A stretch of 64,000 nucleotides of DNA from Clitopilus passeckerianus. Taxonomy: Eukaryota > Basidiomycota > Agaricomycetes > Agaricales > Entolomataceae. Location: NCBI GenBank assembly GCA_944990035.1, contig CALYLX010000136.1, positions 62,001 to 126,000 of the forward strand, read 5' to 3'. Positions 36,303 to 48,560 of the stretch are shown here, piece after piece; within the stretch, counting starts at the first letter, position 1, and each line of letters opens with the position of its first letter. The notes beneath the pieces were generated by a model. The model was not told the origin of the DNA. It worked only from the letters and a program-made list of their open reading frames with translations, and searched no databases. Made by a program: the position numbers and the translations under genes.

Positions 36303-37836
36303 ATGCGGCGGTCTTTCCTCTCAAAATTGCTGCCATTAAGGCTGCCAAAAACGACGGAAAGGTGGCAAAATAACTGGCTGCAACTATCTAGGCCATGTCT
36401 TGCTCGGCATAGGCTATTTTCAACAACAACTAGTGGACTGAATTCAGCTCAAGCTTCAAGGGCTTCACCTCTAACGTCAGTCATTGAACACTCTCAGGCA
36501 TATGTGACCTGACTGGAGCTTAGGTGGCGAAAAACTCCGAAGAATATACTCATCGTGAACAAACTCCGGACACAGCCCGTAATACTTGCGATTGATGCAT
36601 TCCTCGAGTGAGTCTATTCGACTCGCCGCTGGTCGTTTATTGAGCCATGTCCAGGCATGTTCACGCAAAATACCCACACGTCCGTGTATTCCATGAGAAT
36701 CGGCCAGATATACCACACGGTGCAGAGGTTTGGAAACCAGGTCGCGCTCAGCCCTTCGTTTTAAACTCAAGTCATTGGATTGACCAATTTCTTATGCAGG
36801 TCCCGGAGCGCAGAAAATCGATCTGGTCGTAACGCTCGGGGGCGATGGTACTATTCTGCATGCGTCTTCCCTGTTCAGCGCGGGTGCTGTTCCACCTGTG
36901 CTCAGTTTCTCTATGGGAACTCTAGGCTTCCTACTACCCTTCCGTAAGTTCAGGCTTATATAGTTCATAGCAGTACGCTGATAAGTGTCTATCTAGATAT
37001 GGATGATTTTGCAAAGGCATTAGAAGGCGTCTTCCTAGGGAAGGCAACCGTTCTCAATCGAATGCGGCTCGCTTGCACATTCTACGACCAATACCTCACA
37101 AAGAAGGGCAATGATGGTGATGGTGGGTGCACAATTAGACGCCCAAGATAGGCTGTTCAAACGTTTCATAGACTGGCAGGTAATGAACGAGATTGCCCTT
37201 CACCGCGGTTCGAGCCCACATCTGAACACCATTGATATATTCGTCGATGGACAACATTTGACCGAGGCTGTTGTAAGTGGCACCGTCTTTGTCGGGATCT
37301 AGAAAAGACGCTAACCACGAAACAATATTCAGAGTGACGGCTTGATCGTCTCTACACCCACTGGATCAACAGCATACTCCCTTTCCGCCGGAGGTCCTAT
37401 TGTACATCCGTCATTGAGTGCCCTGGTGCTCACCCCAATATGCCCAAGAAGTCTGTCCTTCAGACCACTTGTCTTCCCATCAACATCAGTGATCACGTTA
37501 CGGGTACGTTCTATCTACACTTACGAAGTCATTTGTTGAGAAGCTGTGTGTCTATATCAATAGATTGGCGACCGTAGTCGAAGTCCAGCTGGCGTCTCGA
37601 TGGATGGGCGAACATCTCATGTGTTGAATCCAGGCGAATCTGTCAATGTCCAAGCCTCACCATACCCAGTCCCCTGCATCAACAGATCGTCGATCGCCGA
37701 CCCAGAAGAGGAAGGCCGACATCTGGAAGGTGCTGGCCCAGGAAAAGAAGATGACTGGGTCAGAGATATCAACAATCTGCTTCAGTACAACGCCACCTTC
37801 CGGAGCAAAGCATTGCTACGGCATAGTCGAACGTGA
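36303..37836 (+). CDS. POS5: mitochondrial NAD(H) kinase (Pos5-like)
   Basis: Phosphorylates NADH/NAD to NADP(H) in the mitochondrial matrix. Exons 36303-36475, 36524-36607, 36655-36740, 36800-36943, 36997-37116, 37172-37272, 37333-37503 and 37564-37836; 383 residues. The N-terminus is a classical basic presequence ([17 protein letters not shown], later HRLFSTTTS). Family motifs: [33 protein letters not shown] (GGDG), [30 protein letters not shown] (NE), [20 protein letters not shown] and [20 protein letters not shown]. The first intron, 36476-36523, is 48 bases and removes an in-frame TGA. Intact frame throughout. Confidence 0.92.
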
Positions 37837-38039
37837 TTTCACCATTTGTCTATGGGACACCGTCAGATTTGCACGTTATTTCTATATCCGGAAATAATAA
37901 CAACGCGAATATAATGTATGATACAATAAGATGAAAGCAGGGTATCGTATTTGTCAAGCAATGCTACTGCTGGAACCCGAGCCTTGAACGTCATTAGATT
38001 GGATATTGTGTAGGTTATCGGTGGATACGAAGCCACAAG

Positions 38040-38538
38040 TCAGCCTCGGCTGAACCATGATCGTGGGCCTTTCTGACTCTTCTGAGATGGTGTAGGGGAA
38101 GGACTCCTCCCAGATAGTTGGTTATCTGCGAAGACAGGGATTTCCAGATACATCGGTGGATGATCTTTTTCGGGGCATGGACTCGATGTTCTGCTGCGAA
38201 TTCGCCTGACTTGGATGTCGACAACGTCCCCTCTAAGTAGTCTAGCGATAGCAGCTCCCCAAGCGCTCTCTGAGATGCGTACAGTGCGTTTTTCTCCGTG
38301 CACATTTGCATGGACATTGAATGTTATAGACTCGCGAGGAACGTTCTCAAGTTCTTCGAACTCTTGTTGAGCAAAGTTCAGCGCTTGCTGCAATAGACGC
38401 TCAATCAACGATCCACCTGGGTTACCGAAACGGACAAACCTCGTAATTTTCGGCTGGTTTCACGAAGACGTATTTTGCGCCAAGTCGGTAGGTTATGACC
38501 TCTGCAGGGACGGTTGGTCCAGATCGGTATGAGGCCAT
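38040..38538 (-). CDS. conserved fungal protein, unknown function
   Basis: Exons 38440-38538 and 38040-38387 (52-base intron) encode 148 residues starting MASYRSGPTVPAEVITYRLG and continuing KYVFVKPAENYE. The middle reads ALNFAQQEFEELENVPRESI, NVHGEKRTVRISESAWGAAI and ARLLRGDVVDIQV, then a Pro/Ser/Arg-rich tail. The first 100 residues have the alternating strand/helix look of a small ubiquitin-like or PB1-like fold and give the impression of a conserved fungal family, but I cannot name it. Intact frame; tail-to-tail with the NAD kinase gene, 203 bases apart. Confidence 0.6.
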
Positions 38539-38800
38539 TACGTAGAAAGGTGGTTAGGTTTGTTGTTGAACGTCCCGAGGGTGAACTGTCTAAATATCAG
38601 TGGAGGTATGAAAAGCTGTGGTCAAGGTGTATGGCCATTTGTGACACCTGATACAAGGTTGGTACAGATGCTTGTTCCGTGTGGAACACAAGGCAGTGTT
38701 TTACAAATGGCACGAATGCTGTAAAATTCATCGAAGATTAAAGAGATCCCCAAGGCTGTACTCTGCTACAGCAAATAAAAAGGCGGGGTAGAACGTCTGG

Positions 38801-41409
38801 CTATGCTTCCAAATCTAGCAAAACTGAAAACCCTCCTCTTGCACCTCCTTTCAACGCCTTTCCTAATTTCCTTGTCGGCGTTACGTGACCGGTCTTCGGC
38901 CCTTTTTTGTCCCTCTTCTTAGTTCTTTCATCGGAAAGCATCCCGTCCAAGCCGGTCAAGCATGATTGCTCCAGACTGGAGGCTGTGGCTTCGGACTCTT
39001 CAAAGTCCCTTGTACCTGCCAAAAATTCGTGAAATCTCTGACCCGAAAATTTGTGGATAGGAGAATGGACGGCATCGGAGAGTAAGAGAACTTGAGAGAG
39101 GTGGCCGATGGCTTCGATAGCCGAGAGCACCTGGGCGGACAGCTGTACATGCCGATCGGTGACTGGGGGATAATCCAAGGGCTCGGCACTTGGAGGCCAA
39201 AGTGCACTCGAGTCATTGAAGGCTCGAAGGAAGGAAAGAACCTCCTTCTTAGTCCAGCGCTCTTTCTCCCGGTCACGGCTTCCAGATTCCTGAGCTCTGG
39301 TGTGCAGAATTTGAATTATCCATCGCGCTGTAACGGCAATGAATAGCTGTTCGGGGGCCAGAGTTCGGATAGAGGGTAGGTCTGAATGGAGTGCTGTAAG
39401 GAAAACTTGCAGCCTTTCATCTTGTGAAAGCAAGGCGAGGGGTGTAGAATCATTGATCGAGAAACCCGTAGCCATCGTGGAGGACAATAAATCCTCTAGG
39501 GGTAGTACCTCCACTGCTTCATCTGCTACACGTGTTCCGCGGCGGACGTACTCAGTGACGATCGTATGGGATGAGGGGGTCGCGGCAGCCGCCTGGATTT
39601 CATTTGCCTGCAGACGATGGAGTTCACCCTTCAGGAGCTAAGAAGTCTCTGGCAACAGAGTCTTCGTCGCTGTCGGACTCGATGACATCGATTAACTCAT
39701 CATCGTCTTCCTCGTCGTCGTCTGGAACGTCCTTAGTGCCGTTGACCGTCGTTTCAGGTGGTGGCGGAGGGTCAGGTAGTCCAACCGCATCGTGGAGGAT
39801 GGCGTGCGTCCAGGCGCGTATTGGCCGTGCAATACTTCGGCTTACGGTTTCGTAGTCTGGGTTCTCGAGGGAAAGGCGAGGCCAGAAGGTTCCTGTGCTG
39901 AGGATGTCGATGATCTTGGGAGATAGAAGCCCATTTCGGTAGGCATGCGCGTATTTTTCTCGTGCAGTCTGGAAGAGTTCGGGCTCATCATCATCTTCCT
40001 CGCCGTCATCCTCTTCGTCATCTTCGTCTTCATCCCCTTCCTCTGCCTGCTCCTCTTCGCTATCAATTCTCCTCGATAGAAAGGGTATAAGTGGGCAATC
40101 CTCTAAGGTGTGCAACGCACAAAGATCGGATGTCCATAATTCGCCCTCACTCTCGCGCCTAGGAATCGCATATTGCAGAGTGGCGTCAACCGTTCTATCA
40201 ACAATGGCGGTAATCTCGCCAGAACCAATGAGGCCTATTACACTGGACAGCAGAGAATTGACAGCACGATCGATCAAGTCCATGACGCTCCCGATGGGAT
40301 GCTTGAGTTTCTTGTTCTTTTGAGAGCCCGGTGATAGAATCGACTGAAGGGTGACGGCAACCCGATCTATTCTTTGGGGCAGCGTCAAACTCTTCTCAAA
40401 AAAGAGATATTGCCCATTCTTCCGGGTAACTGAATCAGTTGTAAAGTCGTTCCCCACCAAAGCACCAAGGAGTGGGAGTAGGGCTACTGGCAGGTTTAGG
40501 TGTGCTGCCAGCATGTCCGGACTATAGACTGTGACAGAGAGTGTCCTGTGGTCGTCATCAGGAGGTATGACTCCAAGGTGCTCGTCCTGACTTCGAACTT
40601 TCCGCTTGGCCTTCGATTTGCGAACGGTGGTGAATTCGCCATCTTCCTCGATGGGATCCTCAGGCTGTGCTGCCTGACGCTCGAAAACCAGACCATTTCG
40701 GTCATAGGTATATACCCGCGATATCCAGGAGTGTTCAGAATGACGAAATCGGAGTCATTCCCTACGACGTAGCCACCCAGTCTTCCTGCAAGCTCTACGG
40801 CATACGGATCGCCTTCTTCGTCCGCAAAGTGTATCTTGAGAGCATTGGTATGTTTCTGAGCAGCTTGCAAAGCGTGAATGCATGCCGTATATGAGAGCGG
40901 GGGAAGGATTCTGTTCTCGTTCAGGAAGCGGCCGGAGCTTCGTGATACTGATGAAGTTCGGAAGAACAAGAGAGAGGGTTGGACGATAGATTGGCCCTGT
41001 CGAGAAACCAGCGTCGAAAACTTCAGGGGAGGATATGGACCTGTTAAGAAACATTGATAAGTCGGTAACTCTTGAATGAGCACCGATTTGCTGAGTTTAC
41101 CATCGAAGACAAAGTGTAACCTCAATCCAAGCCTAATCCAGGCTCGCACCACGTATAGCACCAGCGAGCAGAACCGGTCGTACTCTCCTCCATAAACCCA
41201 AGGCAGACCGGAATCTCGGTCTAATTCGTAGATGAAGCTGTTTTTGCGAGGTTAAACCAATCTAATCATGGAGATGTGAAATATCGTGCGTACGACCAGC
41301 CATCCACAACGACATCAACAGGGTTTTGAGCATCCGCTGGCAAACTTAAAGTTTTTGATAAGTGTCGCTGGTTTTCGCGTAGATATGTCGTGAGACCGTG
41401 CACACCCAT
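38801..41409 (-). CDS. Asteroid-type XPG/FEN1-like nuclease-fold protein
   Basis: Start MGVHGLTTYLRENQRHL is the N-terminal nuclease signature of the Asteroid branch of the FEN1/XPG family. It continues VDVVVDGWSFIYELDRDSGL, LRLHFVFDGPYPPLKF, a helical arch region, KIHFADEEGDPYAVELAGRL, GYVVGNDSDFVIL (metal-binding Asp cluster) and GYIPM. Further on: LPVALLPLLGALVGNDFT, a very acidic loop (EEEQAEEGDEDEDDEEDD) and a basic C-terminus (KKRDKKGPKTGH). The ORF breaks at the A run 40684-40687 (one base missing between MVWF and ERQAAQPEDP) and near 39645; the second gap may be a two-base loss or a 49-base intron using donor GTCATC. An in-frame ATG 27 codons upstream (41488-41490) is less likely the start. 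The role of Asteroid proteins in fungi is unclear. Confidence 0.82.
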
Positions 41410-41642
41410 GGCCGAAGCGATGAAAGGGATCACAAAGCGCAGTTGACCTAAGTTTATCTGCAGATTATGATGGGTTGGTCCGCGAAGCATCTCATTACAA
41501 AAGTAGTTTCCCCAGTGGCGAAAAACACATTCAATACTGTCAATATGTTGGATGTTATTAATTCACTTTCTGGTCAATCAAACGGAAAACTGAACACATG
41601 TTACCCCATGGCGGCAAAAAGAGAGTCTTCAGGAGACCATGT

Positions 41643-41731
41643 TGACAACAGTGAGGTTCGAACTCACGCCCTTTCGGACTGGATAAAGCAATGCCTGGTT
41701 CCAGCGCCTTAGACCACTCGGCCATGTTGCC
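41643..41731 (-). tRNA. tRNA-Leu, class II, probable short intron
   Basis: Acceptor GGCAACA pairs with TGTTGTC, followed by discriminator A. D arm TGGCCGAGTGGTCTAAGGCG and T arm GTGAG-TTCGAAC-CTCAC are clear, and the extended variable arm (GTCCGAAAGGGC) marks a Leu/Ser-type tRNA; the 5' half matches fungal tRNA-Leu. The anticodon stem CTGGA/TCCAG encloses 16 bases, implying an intron of about 9. CAG (Leu) is the best anticodon, but base 33 would then be C rather than the invariant T, so the loop may contain a sequence error. The type is fairly sure, the anticodon is not. Confidence 0.75.
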
Positions 41732-41871
41732 ATGGGGCCAATGGCAAGAGGCTGAACAGGACATGCATAGGCATGTTACTAAAAGAAATATTACTTTATA
41801 TTAGCAGAGGATGTACCCATTAGAATATAATCCGAAATATCAAGTCCAGCAAAGATCCTGCTACTCTATGA

Positions 41872-42907
41872 TCAACGGGTAGAACCTTTCGTACCATCGC
41901 TTTCATCTGGTGGTCCGTCATCCCGCTCCCTCCAGCGCTCGAGAGTCCGACCTATAGTTCTGCCTGCAAGCACGAAGGGTTCCTTGGTCCACGCCTTCTG
42001 CCATACCCGTTGGGCGAATTGAACTTGGTCTCCTGATGTTACACTCTCCTTAAAGGTGCCGAGCACCTTATAGGTAGGTTGCAGAAGCTTGTCAATGCGA
42101 CTCCAGATTGGTGGCAATTCCAGGGGGTAATGGCAACAGCAACGCATCAGCCCTAAGAAGATTGGAGTTAGAAAAAAGCACGAAGATGAATGGGTAGAAA
42201 ACACACCTAAAGTCAGGCAGAGGTCTTGATGGTATGATAGGACCCCACCACCTATTCGGCTGTTGAGGCAATGGCGATCCAGCCGACTGCCGTAGGTGTT
42301 CTTGATACTCTTCCCAGACCTGGACTCGATCTTCCTGTCTTTTCTCGTAAGACTTCTGCTTCTCCAGATCCTTGGTCATTGTGTAGAACTTGTCCTGCAT
42401 TCCATAGTAGTGGCTTGTTGTCCAGAAGTACCAGCCTTCATCCCAACAATTGACCTTCTCTGGTGTCGTCGTTGTTGTTGCGGCTGCCTCAGGATCCTCC
42501 GTATGGGCTGACTGGGAAACACCACCCAGTAGCCGTGGTAGACCAGCAGGCTGGCCCTCCTTTGGTAGAGGATATCGTGCTTTGCCATCCGGACCGACCT
42601 GGTGAGTCTTGAAACCGAGGACATTGGTGACTTCATGGGGAAAGACTCTTCTTATACATATCGTTCGACACATCGGAGGTTTCTCATTGAGTCGCCCCGA
42701 TATACTCTGTGAGCAGAATGCAAAGCACCATTCGTCTGTCTTCGTTGAAAACCGTCCTAATCGAATCGTCAGGCCAATCCAATGCCGTGCTAAAGTCGGT
42801 TACATACCTTTAGGTGGCGCAAGGATCTTAATGGTAGGCCAATCGGCCAAAGGAGGCTTTCTGTGCTTCGGTGTCTGCTGCTGAGTAGCCTGAGTTTCTG
42901 TGGCCAT
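41872..42907 (-). CDS. conserved fungal protein, unknown function
   Basis: Start MATETQATQQQTPKHRKPPL then ADWPTIKILAPPK; after a roughly 100-base intron comes RLNEKPPMCRTICIRRVFPH, EVTNVLGFKTHQVGPDGKAR and YPLPKEGQPAGLP. A Trp/Tyr-rich central part follows (CWDEGWYFWTTSHYYGMQDK), then a charged helix (LEKQKSYEKRQEDRVQVWEE) and PNRWWGPIIPSRPLPDF. The C-terminal exon reads LPPIWSRIDKLLQPTYKVLG and AQRVWQKAWTKEPFVLAGRT. I do not recognise the family; the motif density suggests a conserved, possibly mitochondrial, protein. The frame is broken in two places: at the first intron junction (phase mismatch of one base) and at the C/G run 42123-42127, where one extra base, not a missing one, is needed to explain the shift. 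Confidence 0.55.
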
Positions 42908-43975
42908 AGGAGTTAAGAAGAAAGTAAGCAGACAATGAGCCACACTGCAACTCAATGATCTTGCGGAGTCAGTCACGGTCCAACACGCTACTTACGTACG
43001 CCTGCCGGGTTGGGGACCGGCTAACCGGCCCATTTGCGGCAGCAGATCAGTCGGAGTTCATAAAATTGCTGGTACAGTGAAAACCCTTTGTCGGAAGTTT
43101 TCCTTTCTCTTTGCGCCGCTCGAAGAATCGTTGTCGCAGCTCACATACAGGAAGCTTTCATGCTTCCAACTTCACGCTGTGGGGAAAGTCCCCGGAGATA
43201 CAGATCATGTCCTTCAACAATCAATGGAAAGCTGCCGGCTTCAAGCACGACGGTACCGTTTTAGGACGGCGAGAATGATTTGCTGAGGCACTCTAGCTTC
43301 TTACCTCCATCTCTGCCAATCTGTCGCTTTTTCCAATATAGCTTGTCAATAGGCGAAGGCTTGGATGTGCAAAGATATGAGCGCGTTCATAGCTCTGTTG
43401 GCTGGCTTGAGGATAAGCATCCGTTGCTCATAGACATAGTTATACGATTGTCAACCTTCGTGGTTTTCAACTCAATGGGGCTCACTCTCGTTCGGCGCAA
43501 CACAATTTTTACCTCCCTGGAACCTTGTTGTTCCCCTTCTTGCATGCGGAACTCTGAGTGCTTCTTTAGGTGAGTACCCAATCCCAGAACCACTTCATCT
43601 TTCTATGATGTTCAAATTGCTATTTGAATTTCTTCAAGGTGTATACCTGCCTTCGGGCGGGGCGTGCTCCAGATTTTGACACCCCTGATCTCATTCTTCC
43701 TGTCATGCGCAGAATCATACTAATAACTACTCTTTAGGTTACCGTAACTTCCTCGGTAATGTATGCGTCCATCATGGGTATAGGTGTGTCAACATTGGCC
43801 GTACTTGTGCATGCCAGCTAGCTGTTCCCTCTGGATGTTTGATTGTCCAATGGCTCGCATTATGCTTAGACGGTCAATGATAAATCTACATCCATTAAGA
43901 GATTACATATAAACATGTTTGAACATTTAGTGAGCAATAAAATGACTCCATTCCCAGGTGTAATCGCAGGAGAAA
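42908..43975. other. intergenic, no supported gene
   Basis: About 1.07 kb with only short frames; lies between two minus-strand genes and must include the promoter of the gene at 41872-42907. Confidence 0.35.
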
Positions 43976-46370
43976 TTATAGTTTAGCTTTGACTAGGTCG
44001 TCACTGGGATCCCGCCCAGCAAGCTCGGTCTTTGCACGTTCTCTCAGTTCGCGGCGCAAGATCTTGCCAGCGGCGCTCTTGGGAATAATGTCGATAACGA
44101 CAACACCTTGAAAGTTGCTCATGTTAGAATATGATAGAGCGTTCGTTGGAAGTGACAACGTACCTCCTCGTAGGAACTTGTGTCTTGCAACCTTGGTCCT
44201 GATCCATTCTTGCACTGAACGTTCAAATGCAGCCTTGGCTTTTGGATCTTTGACCTGGTCAGGATGGGCATGAACGACATATGCTCTGCCAAAGGTCAGC
44301 CCGTTGGCCGAATATTAACGATGGTGAGTGAAAGAAGAACGTACCGAGGAAGCTCTGTTGCCTCTTTGGCACTGTCTACACCAATGACGGCAGTGTCCGC
44401 AATTTCTGGGTGAGTGAGAAGAACGCTTTCTAGCTCAGCAGGAGGAACTTGGAAACCCTGAGTGTGGGGAGAATGGGTTAACACGGCGAAGAGATATGAG
44501 GGCGAAGATTATACCTTGTACTTGATCAGCTCTTTCCGCCTGTCTACGATGGTATAATAGCCGTCTTTATCCCGAATCGCAATGTCTCCAGTTTTGAACC
44601 ACTTGTCGTGGGTGATAGAGTCCTTGGTGGCGGTCGGGTTATTCAAGTAGCCCTTCATCGAAATCAGCATGCCGTGAGCTTCAGATTTCAACTTTCGACG
44701 CACCTTCATGATTGTTGGACCCCTGATCCAGAGCTCTCCCGATTCTCCCTCCTTAGCATCTACGAGGCCATCTCCCTCACCATCAACAACCAAACGAGCT
44801 TCGAGGTTGGGCAACAGTGGCCCAATGCTGCCTATTTTCGACATCGCGGTCTCGGCAGGAAGAAGGTGGGTTGTGGGTGAGGTTTCGGTGAGTCCGTAGC
44901 CTAACAGAGGTCAGTTAACTTGTAGTTTGAATCACACCGTATATATAAAGAAGTACCTTGCATAACAGAGATGGTTTCCCCATTCTTCTTGCGTTTATTG
45001 AGGCGGTCTGCAACCTTGACGCGATGTTAACGGCAGTCACATATTCTGAGGGAGATAACATACAGCTTTGACAAGGGCAGCACCGAGTGGCGCGGCTCCA
45101 GAGAACAAATATTTTAGGCTGGAAACATCGTACTGGTCCACAGCTATCGGGAATGAAATGCAATTCGTTTAGGATTGCACTGGAAAACGTACCAGGATGT
45201 CGTGATAGAACGACCAGAACCGGTGGTACAATCAACGCGCAAACAATTTTATATTTTTGTATAGCCTCGCAGAACTTGATAGGGTTGAAGCCTGACTGAA
45301 TGACCACGGGAATGCCAAACGCGAACGGAAAGTGGAGGAGCTTGATGGCACCTATAAATTGGCATGGCATGTGAATTACGGCGCTTTTGGTAGGTATTGT
45401 GTTTCCTCACCGTAAATGTGGTAGAATGGCAGAATTCCAAGCAGCAGTTCAACTCCAGGTTTGCATTCGGGGAATGTTGTGCCGACAATGTCCACTACAG
45501 TTGTGACGTTCTGGTGAGTCGTCTAAATAGAGCGTTGAGTGAGAGTATAGGTGTGGTAGTCCGTAATTATGGCCGTACCTCAACGCCTTTGGGCTTCCCG
45601 GTAGTCCCTTGGTGGATATTATGAAATGCTTAGATCATTGCCAGGTGAAAGGGACGACATACCAGAGCTGTAGCAAAGATAAGCCGTCTCTTTCGCTGCA
45701 ACTCCCTCGAACCGCTCTTCTTCGGGAAGCACGCCTTTATTGAGTAAGTCCTGCATCCTCAGAAGCCCAGCCGCTTCTTTACGTTTCGGTGATGCGGGAC
45801 CTCCAGCCCAATCAAATCCAGACTCCAGAACGACAATCCTCTTCTCTGCTTCCTCCTTGCTGACGCCAATTGATAGGAACATTTCCAGTACTGTCGGTAT
45901 GAGTTCTTCGAACGCAAGGATAACGTTGGCGCCACTGTCGTTGTATTGGAAACCCAATTCCTTGGGCGTATAGGCACTGTTTGCGAGTGTGCATCGGAGG
46001 CCAGCAGCAACTAAGAAGACATTCAAGTTCGAATGAGCAATTTGGTGTTCAATTAGAATGGCTTACCAGAACCGAATAACACGACAGGCCAATTGAGCGA
46101 GTTCGGAGAGAAAATCATGACGACATCCCCGCGCTTGATAGGCGTTCTGGCATGGTGTCTGAGGCCATATCCGAACTGCAGCGCGAGCTGCTTCAGTCGC
46201 GAACGCGTCAAGGTAGTCCCAGTTTCCGAATCGACGAAAGCTGCATAGTTCCCCGGGTATCCGCCAATGGTATTTGGGTCGTTTGCAGGTGATTTGAAGA
46301 GGTGCGTAAACACAGAATAGTCATACACTGGAAGTGAAGGCGAGGGGGAGGTATAGATCTTTGGTGCCAT
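43976..46370 (-). CDS. peroxisomal acyl-CoA / 4-coumarate-CoA-type ligase
   Basis: ANL-superfamily adenylating enzyme that activates a carboxylic acid with ATP and couples it to CoA. Start MAPKIYTSPSPSLPVYDYSV. Core motifs: CYSSGTTGKPKGVE (A3/P-loop), ILPFYHIYGAIKLLHFPFAF, YLFSGAAPLGAALVKA (A4/A5 region), VMQGYGLTETSP, GELWIRGPTIMKGYLNNP, WFKTGDIAIRDKDGYYTIVD, RRKELIKYKGFQVPPAELES and PKSAAGKILRREL with the catalytic Lys. The C-terminus AKL is a type 1 peroxisomal targeting signal. At least ten introns of about 45-70 bases, all joining in frame, so the gene is intact. The acid substrate cannot be told from sequence: phenylpropenoic and medium-chain fatty acids are both possible. Confidence 0.88.
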
Positions 46371-47609
46371 TCTGCTGGACGTACGAGTACGGCTGGGCGT
46401 CAACTTGTAACTGAATAGACCTGGGGGAGGTGTTGCTCTACTTTAAGGTCCCCAGGTTTGTCGGGCCGACGAATTGCCGGATTTACTTGTGGAATTGTGG
46501 GGAAATTGGTAGTTCAGCGATGGCGGTTCATCCTTTTCGATTGGGAAAACGATAAACCTCCCGGTAATACCCCACCGTCCCGGTCAAATCTCATGGTAAA
46601 AGTTGACATCTATCCGGTGTTGGAGGCAGGCAGCAAAAGGATACTTCAGCAGCGATGCATTGGCCTACTGGCTGAAAGTAGAAGTTTCCAAGATGTTTCT
46701 GTTGGGCAGGGCCACAAAATCATGAGTGGCGACTCATGATGCAGATGATTGTGCCTTATGATACTTTCTAACGATAGATGGGTGGCTTGGGCTTAGCTTG
46801 ACAAACAGGAGTTGTGGCCCTTTGACATTGACGTGACTCGAGTGTGGTATGGGAGACAGATAAATAAAGGGCTTGACATTATCACCAGCGGAACAAGGCT
46901 GTCCACCACTGCCTGGCCAGGCATGGCATAGTCCGTGAATAGGTTAAACAAGCGAGGATTCATCGACTCATCAAGTCGAATGGGTGAAGGTGGTGAAGGA
47001 TGTGGAAAAGGAAACAAATTTAATTGCACATTGCTGTTGTAAAACCCCTTCAACACGTCGTTGAACATAGGGTTCCCGTCTGAGTCGAGTCTCTGAAAAA
47101 TTGCGTCTCTAAAAAGTTTGTCTGCTCAAGAACCACGGAAAGTTAGACTAGAGGCAAAAAGACGTCGAGGTTTTAGCGGTCAATTAATATCCGGACGATG
47201 ACATATGTCATGGACAACGCTGGACAAAGGGGATTTATTATCTGATGCAACCAGCCTCGCTACGGTGCAAAACTTCCTCGTCACTTCATAAACAGCGGCT
47301 TCACCAGCCCTGATACATGGTCGACCATTTGCCAGGATTCTAGCTAGAGAGGAAGATTAGATGCTGGTGTATGAGGTATTTGGAACCTCTTTCGTTGGCG
47401 TGGAAGCTAGAAGATCGCAAAAGAGTGGTTGTTTCTCGAGTCAGCGTCCAAAAGCACATTTTTTCTGAACACATGTTACGAGCGATGGGGGGAGTAAGTG
47501 CACACATGTTTGCTTCAGACGTTGTAGCCAAACCTCCAACACAGCCATTGTTACAGCTGGACTGCTGTCCCCTTCATTCACGTCGCCCTCCTCAGTTTTC
47601 AAAGCTTCC
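46371..47609. other. intergenic, no supported gene
   Basis: 1.24 kb between divergent genes with only short frames; presumably promoters of the ligase and the RRM protein. Confidence 0.35.
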
Positions 47610-48560
47610 ATGGCATCCCTGCTCGAGCGCATGAACATCTCGGCCGATTCATCGGCTGGCCCGACTCGTAATAAGCCTGGTTCACGTTCTTCCTCGGTAC
47701 CTTACGTGTGTATCCTCTCGTTGCGCTTGCTGCAAAAGTTCAAAACCTTACACGGTCTACTTCAACGCCCTTAGAATCGCAATTCACGGCCTCCCAAACG
47801 CGACGCAGATGCCCCTTGGGCACATGACATGTATGAGGCGGGCTCACTGTCCGCTCGCCTTGGTGTTAAAACCGCCGCTGCACCAAAGCTCAACCTCAAC
47901 GCCTTGACACAAAAGGCTTTGCGAGAAGCCAGTGCTGCAAATGGCGGTGGCTTCTCCATTAAAGGCGCCAGCTCTCAAACGCCAACGTAGTGGAAATTAC
48001 AGGACTTGTGGGAGGCACAACTGCGGAAGATGTCGCTGCCATTTTCAGGAGGTGTGGCGAGATAACCAACTCGAAATTGGTCCAGGGAGGAGCAGACACA
48101 TGCGTCAGGCTCACCTTCAAGAATCCCAATGGCGCCTCCGCCGCCGTTCAGAAGTTCAACAATCAACCTGCAGATGGCAAAGTGCTGTCTGTTCGCCTTG
48201 TGGGGAGCTCAAGTTCCAATACGTCGCTTGGTGCTAGGCTGGGAGGTGTGGACGGCTTGGGACTTGTTAGAGATGAAGGCAGCGTTGACGTTCTTATGAA
48301 CGCTGAAGGTTCCGGCTCGTAAGCGCTTTCTGCCTCCTTTTGATACAGCAACTAATCGGTTTTTGTGAAGAAAAATGCGGTCCGACTCCCTTCGTGACGA
48401 CCCCAGGGCACAGATTCTGGTTGCACCACCTGGTGCCAACCCCGCCGAGTATACTCAGCCTGGCGGACGCGGTAGTAGACGAGGAGGCGGCAGAGGGAGA
48501 GGCAACCGACGCGGAAGGGGTAGAGGGCTCGGGTTGGAAGCTCGCATGGACACGTCTTAA
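47610..48560 (+). CDS. RRM protein of the REF/ALY (Yra1) type
   Basis: RNA-binding protein with one RRM, likely an mRNA-export or annealing adaptor. It starts MASLLERMNISADSSAGPTR; intron 1 follows VPY, then NRNSRPPKRDADAPWAHDMY, a short helix LNALTQKALREAS, and the RRM: VVEITGLVGGTTAEDVAAIF (RNP2), CGEITNSKLVQGGADTCVRL (RNP1 region), TFKNPNGASAAVQKF, VLSVRLVG. The C-terminus is RGG-rich (GGRGSRRGGGRGRGNRRGRG), a classic RNA-binding tail. One A is missing at 47977-47979 between ASSQ and NANVVEITG. The last intron lies between EGSGS and KMRSDSLRDD. REF/ALY identity is inferred from architecture, not from a family-specific signature. Confidence 0.75.
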
